From the NCBI RefSeq assembly GCF_021353235.1, contig NZ_JAJTWT010000002.1, forward strand, positions 496,001 through 560,000: a DNA stretch of 64,000 bases, given 5' to 3'. The notes beneath the pieces are model-generated. The model was not told the origin of the DNA, ran no database searches, and saw only the letters and a program-made list of their open reading frames with translations. How positions within the stretch are numbered: position 1 is the first letter of the stretch; the number at the start of each line of letters is the position of its first letter. Position numbers and translations under genes: made by a program. Source of the DNA: Pelomonas caseinilytica. Its GTDB lineage: Bacteria > Pseudomonadota > Gammaproteobacteria > Burkholderiales > Burkholderiaceae_C. This document shows positions 18,245 through 27,300 of this stretch, piece after piece.

Positions 18245-18562
18245 ATGATCGTCACGGTGTTCCGCTCCCGCCTCAAGGACGATGCCCGGGCCGATTATTT
18301 CGACCTGGCCCCGCAAATGAGCGCACTCGCCCGCACCATGCCAGGCTACCGCTCCCACAAGGTCTTCATGGCCGAGGACGGCGAACGGGTCATCATCGTC
18401 GAGTTCGAGGACGAGGCCAGCCAGCGCAACTGGTCGCTCAACGCTCTGCACGTGGACGCGAAGAAGCAGGGCCGCGCCAACTTCTACGCCGAGTACACCG
18501 TGCAGGTCTGCGAGGTGCTGCGGGAGTCGCGTTTCAAGACCGGTCCGGCCGACGGCTCTTGA
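18245..18562 (+). CDS. Antibiotic biosynthesis monooxygenase (ABM) domain protein
   Basis: A 105-residue single-domain protein with the ferredoxin-like dimeric alpha/beta-barrel pattern of ABM-fold proteins: [12 protein letters not shown], a helix with [35 protein letters not shown], then [13 protein letters not shown]. Some family members are cofactor-free oxygenases or heme-degrading enzymes; the sequence does not say which. A very good ribosome-binding site (AAAGGAGGAGG) precedes the ATG. It faces hemC on one side, and its 3' end overlaps the 3' end of the halogenase fusion gene by 29 bp on the opposite strand. Confidence 0.85.
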   Translation: MIVTVFRSRLKDDARADYFDLAPQMSALARTMPGYRSHKVFMAEDGERVIIVEFEDEASQRNWSLNALHVDAKKQGRANFYAEYTVQVCEVLRESRFKTGPADGS

Positions 18563-20768
18563 AGAAGGCGTTGACGGTCAGCCGGCCCAGGCCGGCCCGG
18601 TAACCCGCCGGGTTGTCGGCCCAGCGGATGTCGCCGGAGTGGAAGATGCCGCCGTCGTAGAAGATGGCCCGGTTCCACCGGGCCGGCACGCGGCCGATGA
18701 CCTCGAAATACGCGTTGCTCTCGGTCATGTAGCCCGGCGCCAGGCCGTACTTGTCGCCGAAGGCGCGAGGCTCCAGGGCCTGCGCGTCCTGGCGCAGCTG
18801 CCGGACCTGTTCATCGGGCACCCGCGGACGGAAGAACACGGTGCCGCCCAGGCTCTCGTCCTTGAAGAGGTAGTGCACGCAGGCCGACATCGCCTCCGCC
18901 GGGTCCAGCCCCGAGTCGTCGCGGTGGCAGATGCGCTGGCGCGCGTCGAGGCTGGCCGGATCCTGCACGACGCGCGAGAAGCGCGCGAACATGCCGAGCG
19001 GGGCGCCGAGACGCAGCGGCTCGGCCAGTTGCCTGCGGAAGAATCCGTCCAGTTCGGCGGCCAGGCTGTCCGGCAGCCCGAGCTGCGGGCCGGGATAGGG
19101 CTGGCCCGGCATGGCCTTGAACTGGTCCGCCGTGGCCTGCGCCAGCGCGACCAGCGCCTCAGGGTCCTCGGCGAAGTCGTCGACGACGAAGACCTTGGCG
19201 CTATCGGCCAGGGTCAACACCTCGACCCGGGCGCGCGGGTTGATGCGCAGCGCGGGCACGGCCGCCGACGGCGTGGCCACCGGCAGCTTCGCTGCGGGCG
19301 CGAACTGCTGGATGAACTGCTGGTGCCGGGGCAGCTTCATCAGCGTGCGGGCGATGTCCTTGCGGATCTCGCCGAGGAAGTCCGCCAGGCTGCGGTCGTC
19401 CATGTTGCGCGTGATGGGATGGTGGCTGGCCGGGGTGATGCCCTGCCCCATCATGACCAGCACCCAGGAGTTCTCGGCGAACAGCTCGCCCTGGCGCAGC
19501 ATGACCCGGGCGGTGTCGCGGAAGTGCTGGATGCGGTGCGCCAGCAGCGGCGGCACGTCCATGGCGCGGCAGTCGCGCCAGAAGGGCGAGTCGTCGCGGT
19601 CGGTGACGTGGTAGTGCAGGATGATGAAGTCGCGGATGACCTCGATGGCCTCGCGTGACTGCTGGTTGTACTCGTCGACGTCGCTCTGGCGGATGCCGTC
19701 GGTGGGGAAGAGCTCGACGAGGCGGCTCATGCCCTTCTGGATGAGGTGGATGCTGGTGGATTCCAGCGGCTCCAGGAAGCCGCTGGACAGGCCGATGGCG
19801 ACGCAGTTGTTCTTCCAGACCTGCTCGCGCTGGCCCGGCGTGAAGCGGATGACCCGCGGCTCGCGCAGCACCTCGCCCTGGACGTTGGCCAGCAGCGCGG
19901 CCTTGGCCTCGTCGTCGCTGACGTGGCGGCTGCTGAAGACGACGCCGTTGCCGACGCGATGCTGCAGCGGGATCTGCCACTGCCAGCCCCAGGGGTGGGC
20001 GATGGAACGGGTGTAGGGCACGGGCTCGCCGACCGAGGTCGTCTGCACGGCCAGGGCGCTGTCGCAGGGCAGCCAGTGCGACCAGCTCTCATAGGGCACG
20101 CCCAGCGTCTGGCCGATGAGCAGGGCCCGCATGCCGGTGCAGTCGATGAAGAAGTCGCCCTCCAGCAGCGGCCCGTCCTGCAGCTGCAGGCCGGTGATGT
20201 CGCCGCTGGCGGCATCGGTGCGGACCTCGGCGATCTTGCCCTCCAGGCGCTGCACCCCCATGGCCTCGGCCATGCGGCGCAGGTACTGGCCGTAGAGCGT
20301 GGCGTCGAAGTGGTAGGCGTAGTTGATGCCGTTGTCGGGCAGGGTGGCGAAGCGCTTGTCCAGGGCCGCGCGCAGCTCCAGGCAGTAGTCGCCGTAGTCG
20401 CTGGCCAGGCCGCGGCGGCGCCCCTCCAGCCAGAAGTGCTGGAAGCCCGCCGTCCAGTGGCCCTTGCCGGTGCGGCCGAAGGAGTGGAAGTAGTGCTGGC
20501 CGACGTTGCGCCAGTTCTCGAAGTGGATGCCGAGCTTGAAGGTCGCCTGTGTGGCCTGCACGAACTCGCGCTCGTCCAGGTCCAGGATCTCGTTCATCAA
20601 GTGCAGCGTCGGGATGGTGGCCTCGCCGACGCCCACCGTGCCGATCTCCTCGGACTCGACGAGGCGGAAGTCGTACTGCCGGCCCAGGCACTTGGCGAGA
20701 CCCGCCGCCACCATCCAGCCGGCGGTGCCGCCGCCGGCGATGACGATGCGCTTGATCGGTTTGTTCAT
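18534..20768 (-). CDS. Flavin-dependent tryptophan halogenase-family protein fused to a C-terminal DUF6445-like domain
   Basis: A 744-residue protein with two parts. Residues 1 to about 485 form a flavin-dependent halogenase: FAD-binding GGGTAG (12-17), the catalytic lysine K78 (ATFKLGIHF), the WxWxIP motif (262-267, WQWQIP) and the active-site glutamate E336 followed by S337 (EPLEST). After a Pro/Ala linker (485-510), residues 511-744 resemble DUF6445, a family usually encoded as a separate gene next to such halogenases. This part has an HxD at 615-617 and a later histidine at 710 (GIFHSGD), a possible Fe(II)/2-oxoglutarate site. Last gene of the cluster TonB receptor > halogenase > SapC > cupin-like > this gene. 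Substrate unknown. No flavin reductase is nearby. Confidence 0.88.
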   Translation of the reverse strand: MNKPIKRIVIAGGGTAGWMVAAGLAKCLGRQYDFRLVESEEIGTVGVGEATIPTLHLMNEILDLDEREFVQATQATFKLGIHFENWRNVGQHYFHSFGRTGKGHWTAGFQHFWLEGRRRGLASDYGDYCLELRAALDKRFATLPDNGINYAYHFDATLYGQYLRRMAEAMGVQRLEGKIAEVRTDAASGDITGLQLQDGPLLEGDFFIDCTGMRALLIGQTLGVPYESWSHWLPCDSALAVQTTSVGEPVPYTRSIAHPWGWQWQIPLQHRVGNGVVFSSRHVSDDEAKAALLANVQGEVLREPRVIRFTPGQREQVWKNNCVAIGLSSGFLEPLESTSIHLIQKGMSRLVELFPTDGIRQSDVDEYNQQSREAIEVIRDFIILHYHVTDRDDSPFWRDCRAMDVPPLLAHRIQHFRDTARVMLRQGELFAENSWVLVMMGQGITPASHHPITRNMDDRSLADFLGEIRKDIARTLMKLPRHQQFIQQFAPAAKLPVATPSAAVPALRINPRARVEVLTLADSAKVFVVDDFAEDPEALVALAQATADQFKAMPGQPYPGPQLGLPDSLAAELDGFFRRQLAEPLRLGAPLGMFARFSRVVQDPASLDARQRICHRDDSGLDPAEAMSACVHYLFKDESLGGTVFFRPRVPDEQVRQLRQDAQALEPRAFGDKYGLAPGYMTESNAYFEVIGRVPARWNRAIFYDGGIFHSGDIRWADNPAGYRAGLGRLTVNAFFKSRRPDRS

Positions 20769-20871
20769 ATTCAGTTGTCCAAGGTGCTTGGCACGGCCAC
20801 CCGCGGCCCATGAAACCGGTGTATTGCGGGCCGAGCGCTGGGCCGCTCCCGAGCCGGCCCGCGCTGGCGAT

Positions 20872-20898
20872 GTGCTTGCGGCTCAATGCCGCAAGCAC
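20872..20898 (-). repeat. Intergenic hairpin between cupin-like gene and halogenase fusion
   Basis: The 202-bp gap (20769-20970) holds no gene. It contains an 11-bp perfect stem (GTGCTTGCGGC / GCCGCAAGCAC, loop TCAAT), then a 6-bp GTCCCC/GGGGAC stem, then GC-rich imperfect repeats ending in GGGTGGGCGAGG, next to the stop of the cupin-like gene. It resembles repetitive extragenic hairpins and could terminate or stabilise the transcript before the last gene of the cluster. Confidence 0.55.
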
Positions 20899-20970
20899 CG
20901 CCGTCCCCGAGGGGGACCGACCGGACTCGCTCGCGTTCAGCGATGCGAGGGTGGGCGAGGGGCTCATTCA

Positions 20971-21951
20971 TTAGCGATTCAGGCGGTTGCGCAGCATGGC
21001 GCGCAGCTGGCGGGCGCTGTGCTCGTTCATCGGCGCGAGGACGCCGCGCGCCGAGGGCGGAATGTGGGCGGCGGTGGTCTCGTCCGCATCGAAGACGTAG
21101 TGGTCGAACAGCGCCCGCCAGGCGTCGCGCTGGGCGGGCGGCAGGTCGCGCAGCGACAGCAGGGCCAGCATCAGCGTGTTGAGCGGCGTGTCCATGAAGC
21201 CGGGCGACTGGCGCCACCAGAAGTTGACCAGGGCGTTGATGGGCTCCAGCGACTCCACCCCATGCCACCACTGGCTGGGGATGAAGAGGGCGTCGCCGGG
21301 TTCCAGCTCGAAGACCTGGGCCTGCTCCAGCGCCTGCGCATAGCGCGGAAAGCGCTCGAGGTCGGGCCGGGCGTGGTCGACCAGGCTGACGGGCTGGCCG
21401 GCGGGCGTGAGGTCCAGCGGGCCGATGTAGAGGTTGGCGACCTGGTCGGGCGGGAAGAGTGTGAAGCGGCGCCGTCCGGCGACGACGCAGGCGACGTTGT
21501 CGGGCAGGTCGAAATGCGTGGCCACCTGCATGCGGTTGCCCAGCCACAGGCTCACCAGCGGATCGAAGCGGTCCACCTCGGGCAGCGGGTGGCTGGCGCG
21601 CAGGCCGGGGAAGGCGGCGTCGAGCTCCGTGGAGCCGAGGTAGAGGGCGTCGTCCGAGCCGGCCAGCAGTTCGTCCAGCAGCGCGCCGAACGGAGCGTTC
21701 TCGCGGTGGAAGTTGAAGCCGCTGAGGTCGTCGTTGTAGAAGAATCGCCCGCCGATCTCCGGCCCGCCGCGCCAGACGCCGAGTTGCGTGGACGGCGCGA
21801 AGCCGCGCAGGTAGTCGCAGAAGTCTGCGACGGAGCGCCCGGCCGCCTGCACCAACGGCCAGTGCTTCACCAGCCCCGGCAACAGCACCGGCCGCGTCGA
21901 ATGCAGCACGTCGTCCGGAATGGCGGTGCCGGCGTCTGGGCGGACGGTCAT
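20971..21951 (-). CDS. Cupin-like (JmjC-type) Fe(II)/2-oxoglutarate oxygenase domain protein
   Basis: A 326-residue protein of the cupin_8 / JmjC-like family. It begins with a typical element (RPVLLPGLVKHWPLVQA), has the first metal-binding pair HxD in THFDLPDNVACVVAG, the FTLFPPDQ strand, the acidic ELEPGDALFIPSQWWHGVESL turn that supplies the distal histidine, and FWWRQ. The motif set predicts an iron and 2-oxoglutarate dependent oxygenase. Homologues are regular partners of TonB receptors, SapC and tryptophan halogenase genes. It starts 4 bp after the sapC-like stop, so translation is probably coupled. Substrate unknown. Confidence 0.87.
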   Translation of the reverse strand: MTVRPDAGTAIPDDVLHSTRPVLLPGLVKHWPLVQAAGRSVADFCDYLRGFAPSTQLGVWRGGPEIGGRFFYNDDLSGFNFHRENAPFGALLDELLAGSDDALYLGSTELDAAFPGLRASHPLPEVDRFDPLVSLWLGNRMQVATHFDLPDNVACVVAGRRRFTLFPPDQVANLYIGPLDLTPAGQPVSLVDHARPDLERFPRYAQALEQAQVFELEPGDALFIPSQWWHGVESLEPINALVNFWWRQSPGFMDTPLNTLMLALLSLRDLPPAQRDAWRALFDHYVFDADETTAAHIPPSARGVLAPMNEHSARQLRAMLRNRLNR

Positions 21952-21955
21952 CGGC

Positions 21956-22654
21956 TCACGCTTCCCGGGCGAGGTGGCGCTTGATCAGCGCCCTGAAGTT
22001 GGACAACGAGGCCAGGGCCATGTAGATGGGCATCAGGTAGTCGGCCTGGTGCAGCAGGGCCACGGCGCCGGCGTCCAGGGCCGCCAGCCGGTCCTCGTTG
22101 ATGATGGAGAAGCCGAGCAGCTGGCCGTGGCTGCCGTCGGGCCGCTCGACGTCGAGGGTGAAGGGCTCGAGCAGATCCTGGGCCACCAGCGTCTCGACGA
22201 ATTCGGCCGTCGCCTGCAGGCCTTCGTGCAGGGTGCGCAGCACGGCATTGGCGTTCTCGGTGAAATCGGTCGTGCCGCCGTGCGGCAGGAAGACGGCCTC
22301 GCCCTCGGCGCCCCGGCCGATGCGCCTGCTGGACATGTCCACCAGCATGCGCAGCTCGTCGCCCTCGGCCACGCCGATGGAGAAGGGCATGCGCTGCACG
22401 GACAGCGGCAGGTAGTCGGCGTCCCAGCCCTCGTCGGTGAGGAAGAGGTTCTGCCCTTCCTGCAGGCCGAAGAGCACGACCGGCAGGAAGCTGCCCTTGC
22501 CGTCGGGCTGGAAGACGATGGGGTAGTGGGCCTGGAGCTTGCGGAATTCGTCCAGTGTGACGGGGGCGGACATGAAGTCGTCGCCCCATTGCGCGCCGCG
22601 CCGGGTGACGATGCGCAGATCCTTGTGCTGGATGTTGTTGAGCAGTTCGAGCAT
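21956..22654 (-). CDS. SapC family protein
   Basis: A 232-residue member of the SapC family (named after a Campylobacter S-layer locus, but mostly found next to TonB-dependent receptors and halogenases). Recognised parts are the early HYPIVFQP, the LFGLQEGQNLFLTDEGWDADYLPL core and PFSIGVAEGD. It has no signal peptide or membrane helix, so is predicted to be cytoplasmic. Function unproven; the constant association with TonB receptor/halogenase clusters suggests a role with the imported substrate. Lies 17 bp after halogenase 2 and 4 bp before the cupin-like gene. Confidence 0.87.
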   Translation of the reverse strand: MLELLNNIQHKDLRIVTRRGAQWGDDFMSAPVTLDEFRKLQAHYPIVFQPDGKGSFLPVVLFGLQEGQNLFLTDEGWDADYLPLSVQRMPFSIGVAEGDELRMLVDMSSRRIGRGAEGEAVFLPHGGTTDFTENANAVLRTLHEGLQATAEFVETLVAQDLLEPFTLDVERPDGSHGQLLGFSIINEDRLAALDAGAVALLHQADYLMPIYMALASLSNFRALIKRHLAREA

Positions 22655-22671
22655 GGCGTTCGGAGGGAGGA

Positions 22672-24228
22672 TCAGTGCGACGGCGGCAGGCCGTGCGCGC
22701 GGATGTGGTCGATGAGGTCGCGGTGGCGCGGCAGCCCGCCCAGCAGGCGCCGGGTCATTGTCGTCACGTCCTTCATGCAGGAGCGGGCCGCCGCCAGGCG
22801 ATCGGCGCTCAGGGGTCGCAGCGCGGGAGCGAACTGCATGCCGTAGAGGACGTACTGGTAGCTCGCCGCGGGGAAGACTTCCTCGGTGCGGTAGAAATCG
22901 TTGCGCGACGGCAGGCGGTGGGCCCAGAGCTGCAGCAGCTCGCGCAGCGATTCGGGCTGGCTGGCCATGCTGCGGTGCTCGCGCCAGTAGTCGGCATCGT
23001 CGCGGCGGCTGAGCACGTAGTGCAGCTTGAGGAAGTCGATGACCCGCGACCAGCGGTAGGCGAAGGCCTCGTTGAAGCGTCGGGCGACCAGGTCCATGTC
23101 GTCACGGCCGGCCGGCATCTCGTCGCGGATGAAGGCGGCAGACAGCTCGACCAGGGCCAGGGCCGAGGCTTCCAGCGGCTCGATGAAACCGGCAGCCAGG
23201 CCGACGGCGACGCAGTTGCGATGCCAGAACTTGTCGCGGTAGCCCGGGCTGAAGCGCAGCCGGCGCGGCGTCGCCCCGGCGGCCTCGAGGCCGCAGCGCC
23301 CGATATAGGCCTGCAGCGCCCGCTCAGCCGCGTCGTCACTGGTGTGGCCGCTCGAATAGACCAGGCCGATGCCGCGCCGCGTGGGCAGGCCGATGTCCCA
23401 GGTCCAGCCTTCGGCATGGGCCGTGGCGATGGTGGCCGAGGCGAGCGGCGCCTCCGGCGCGGCGTGCGGCACCTGCACGGCCAGGGCTCTGTCGTTGAAG
23501 AGCACGCCCCGCTCGGAGCGCAGGCCGATGCCGTAATGCTGGCCGAGCAGCAGGCTGGCCAGGCCCGAGCAATCGATGAAGAGTTCGCCCTCGATGTCGC
23601 CGTGGGCACGGGTCGAGAGCGCAGCGATGTCGCCGTTGTCGTGCGAGCGCACGGCGATGAAATGGTCGACCACGTGGCGCACGCCCAGCCGCGCCGTCGC
23701 ATGCCGCTGCAGCAGCTGGCCGAGCTTGACGGCATCGAAGTGGTAGCCGTAGTTGACGACGCCGCCGAAATCCGGCGTCGTGGTCTGCTTGGGCGCCAGC
23801 TGGGCGTCGCAGAGCTGGGGCTGCGGCCCGACGCTCTCGGCGAAGGACTGCGCGCGGCCGTCCTGCAGCCAGGCGGCGGCCAGCTCGGCCTCGCCAAAGC
23901 CATGGGGCAGCGTGAAGGGGTGGTAGTAGCGGTCGCCGGCGGCGCCGTGCAGCCAGCCATCGAAGCGCGAGCCCTGCTTGAAGGCGGCATCGCATTCGCG
24001 CACCAGGTCGACCTCGCTCAGGCCGATGCGGTGCAGGGTGGCACGCATGGTCGGCCAGGTGCCCTCCCCCACGCCGATGGAGGGAATGTCGGGCGATTCG
24101 ATCAGCGTGAACTGCAGCGCGCCGGGCGTGTCACCGCCCAGTTCGGCGGCCAGGGTCGCGGCCGTCAGCCAGCCGGCCGACCCGCCGCCTAACACCACGA
24201 TGCGTCGCACGCCTGGAGTGGAATTCAT
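22672..24228 (-). CDS. Flavin-dependent tryptophan halogenase-family protein (second copy)
   Basis: A 518-residue halogenase-family protein without a C-terminal extension. It has FAD-binding GGGSAG (14-19), the catalytic lysine K84 (AAFKQGSRF) and the active-site glutamate E353. Two positions differ from canonical halogenases: the WxWxIP motif reads WTWDIG (275-280), and the residue after the glutamate is alanine (PLEASA, where LEST is usual). It may therefore use a different halide or substrate, or have another flavin-dependent activity. The start at 24228 gives the Rossmann motif near the N-terminus; the longer frame to 24363 lacks conservation. It follows the TonB receptor by 138 bp that include a strong hairpin, and is 17 bp before sapC. 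Confidence 0.87.
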   Translation of the reverse strand: MNSTPGVRRIVVLGGGSAGWLTAATLAAELGGDTPGALQFTLIESPDIPSIGVGEGTWPTMRATLHRIGLSEVDLVRECDAAFKQGSRFDGWLHGAAGDRYYHPFTLPHGFGEAELAAAWLQDGRAQSFAESVGPQPQLCDAQLAPKQTTTPDFGGVVNYGYHFDAVKLGQLLQRHATARLGVRHVVDHFIAVRSHDNGDIAALSTRAHGDIEGELFIDCSGLASLLLGQHYGIGLRSERGVLFNDRALAVQVPHAAPEAPLASATIATAHAEGWTWDIGLPTRRGIGLVYSSGHTSDDAAERALQAYIGRCGLEAAGATPRRLRFSPGYRDKFWHRNCVAVGLAAGFIEPLEASALALVELSAAFIRDEMPAGRDDMDLVARRFNEAFAYRWSRVIDFLKLHYVLSRRDDADYWREHRSMASQPESLRELLQLWAHRLPSRNDFYRTEEVFPAASYQYVLYGMQFAPALRPLSADRLAAARSCMKDVTTMTRRLLGGLPRHRDLIDHIRAHGLPPSH

Positions 24229-24332
24229 GACGGTGAGTATGGCCGGCGGCTGGCGTTCCCGCCCCGCACGGCCAGGGGAGTCCTGCAAAACAAGCTGGCC
24301 GAGGCGGACATGGCTGCCCGCCCCGGCCAAGG

Positions 24333-24356
24333 CGCCGCCCGGCAAGCCGGGCGGCG
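24333..24356 (-). terminator. Strong hairpin after the TonB receptor gene
   Basis: An 11-bp perfect stem (CGCCGCCCGGC / GCCGGGCGGCG) with a 2-nt loop begins 10 nt downstream of the receptor stop codon. There is no T-run, so it may act as a partial (attenuating) terminator or as a 3' end protecting the receptor mRNA, giving more receptor than halogenase. Function inferred. Confidence 0.45.
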
Positions 24357-24366
24357 GGGTCATCGA

Positions 24367-27300
24367 TCAGAAGCGGTAGCGGGCACCGATCAGGTAGCGG
24401 CGGCCGGTCTGGAGGGCCGAGACCAGCATCTCGTTCGTGCGGCCGTGTTGACGGATGTAGCCGTCGTTCAGGTTCAGCAGATCGAGTTGCAGGGTCAGGT
24501 TGCTGCCGAGCTTGTAGCCGATGGACGCATCCACCTGGCCGTAGGGCTCGGTGTAGACCGGGTTGTTGCCGTTGCCGTCGCTGGTCGCCGCGAGGAACTC
24601 GCCGCGCCAGTTGTAGGCCGCGCGGATGGACCAGACGTCGTTCTCGTAGAAGCCCACCAGGTTGGCCGAGTCGCTGACGCCCAGCAGGGCTGCCTGCTGG
24701 TCGGTGCGCAGGTTGTTGAACTTCAGGCCCGTCTTCACCTTGGTGTAGTTGCCCGACACGCCGAAGCCGCTGCGGCCGAACATGTGCTGGAAGTTCAGCT
24801 CCAGGCCCTTGATGTTGTCGCCAGGCCCGTTGGTGAAGGTGGTGACCTTGAACGGGATGGGCGTGGCACCCGGCACGGCGCTGGTGATGGTCCCTGCGAC
24901 TTCCGCGGCGTCCAGCGGCCCCGTTGCCGTCACGCCCGGCTGGCCGTTGTAGTTGCGGAAGATGTAGTTGCGGATGCACAGCGGCTGGGTGTTGCCGCCG
25001 CAGGCCGCCAGCGCCGCGTTGTAGTAGGTGCCGCTGGCCGGGTTGAGAATGCCCGGCACCGTCGCATCGACGCTCGACGTGGTGACGAAGTTGCTGACCT
25101 TCTTGTAGAACAGGCCCAGCGCCGCGTAGCTCGACTTGGCGTAGTAGTACTCGGCCGACAGGTCGAAGTTCTTGGAGCGCAGCGGCTTGAGCGCCGGATC
25201 GCCGGTGGAGCCGGTGCCGCCGCCGTTCGGGTTCGCCGTGCCGCCCAGGCTCAGGCCGCCCTGCATCTGGTTCCAGCCCGGCCGGCCGATGTTCTCGCCG
25301 TAGCTGGCGCGCACCTTGAGGTTCTCGGCCAGGTCGGCATCCCAGTCGATGCTGGGGAGCCAGTAGGAGTACTTGCCGGACTTGGTGCCGAAGGTCGTGC
25401 CGCCCGAGGCGAGGTTGATCTCGTTCTGCGAACCCCAGGTCGTCGTGCCCGAGTGGTCGACCACCTGCGAGGAGGACTCCACCTTGGTGCTCTCGTAGCG
25501 CACGCCCACCGACAGGTTCATCGGGATGGCCGTGTCGAAGGCGTGGTCCCACTGACCGTAGAGCGAGCTGGACTTCTCCGTGGCGCGCCAGTCGTCGCCG
25601 CGGGTGTAGTCGCTGGCGGCGGCAAAGTAGGCCTCGGCCTGGGCCTGCGTCATCCCCGGCGTGTTCGCCTGCTTGATCTTGACGGCGCGGTCGCGGAGGC
25701 TGGCGAAGTCCGCCATGTAGAAGGACGGGAACAGGCGCGGGTCGTCGTGGCCCGGGATGCGGCTGAAGAAGCTGCTCAGGCTGTAGGTACCCGTGTTGAT
25801 GCCGGCGAACTGGCCCAGCGACGGTGCGACGCCGCTCCAGTCGTTGTTCTGGTTGTTGTAGCTGGCGGAGCGGTTCTTGGTGCGGGTGAAGCCCAGGCCC
25901 GCCAGCAGCTTGTCGTCGGTGCCGAGGCGGTAGGTGCCACGCGTCTGGAACTGGTCGACCGTCTGATCGCTGAGGTTGTTGCGGAACTGCGTGCCGGTGA
26001 CGTTCAGCTTGGTGTCGTCGAACTTCTGGCCGGGCAGGCTCAGGATCGGGAACTTCTGGTCGTAGTAGGCCGTGGCATTGCCCTGGTTGAACATCGCCAA
26101 GTCCATCGTGCTGTACGTGCCGTAGGGGCTGTCCGGCGTGGTCTTGGCGTTCGAGTGGTGGGCGTCGAACTCCAGGCGCAGCGCATCGCTGACCTTCCAA
26201 TCGGCATTGAAGCCGGTGGAGTTCAGCTTGGACTTCTGGGCGTACTGGCCGGTGTTGAGGGCCAGGTCGTGTGTGCCGTCCCAGATGGCCGTCTGGACGA
26301 TGGGCGCGGCGACGGGGCCGGTGGTGAACTGCGTGGCCGGGTTGGTCTTGAGATCGCCGGAGAACGAGTTGTTGAACCAGCTCGACATCTCGGCGTTCTT
26401 CGAGTGGAGCGTGTTCATCGCCAGCGTGTGGTCGAGGGTGAACTTCAGCTCCTTGCTCGGCGCGAACTGCAGCGTCGCCTGGCCGTTGATGCGCTCGCGC
26501 TCCATGCCCGTCAGCGAGTAGCGCAGCTCGCGCGAGGTCGCGTACAGGCCCGCGGGGTTGTTGACGATGTTGGACGCCGGGCTGACCGACTTCACCGCCG
26601 GATCGTTGGTGCCCCAGCCGTTCTGCGTGTAGGCCTTGTTGGAGCCCGAATCGCGCTTGGAGTAGCTGCCGCTGATCGAAATGCCGATGGTGCGGTTGGC
26701 GAAGGTGTCGCTGTAGATGCCGGAGACTTCCGGCGTGGTCTTGCTGCCTTGCAGCGGGCCCGGCAGGCGGCCGACGGAGGCGTCGTAGTTGGCCTTCACG
26801 CCGATGCTGGCGATGCGCTCGCGCACGTCGAGCGGGCGGGCCGTCTTGACGTTGATGGTGGCGCCGATGCCGCCGGTGGGCGACTCGGCGCGGGCCGTCT
26901 TGTAGACCTCCAGGGCGGCAATCGAGTCGGACGACAGGTTGGCGAAGTCGAAGGCACGCGAGCCGTTGGCGCCGGCGCCTTCCCAACCGATGACGGCGGT
27001 AGGCATCTGGCGGCCGTTGAGCAGCACCATGTTGAAGTCGGGGCCGACACCGCGGACGGTGACCTTGGAGCCTTCGCCACTGGCCGAACGGTCGATGGAC
27101 ACGCCGGCGATGCGCTGCATCGACTCGGCCAGGTTGGTGTCGGGGAACTTGCCGATGTCCTCGGCGACGATCCCGTCGACCAGGCCGCGAGACTCGCGCT
27201 TCAGCGTGACAGCGCTGTCAAGGGACTTGCGAATACCCGTGACGACGACGGTCTCCAGCGACGTGGGCGACGAGGCGGCTCCCGCGGGGGCTGCGGCGCC

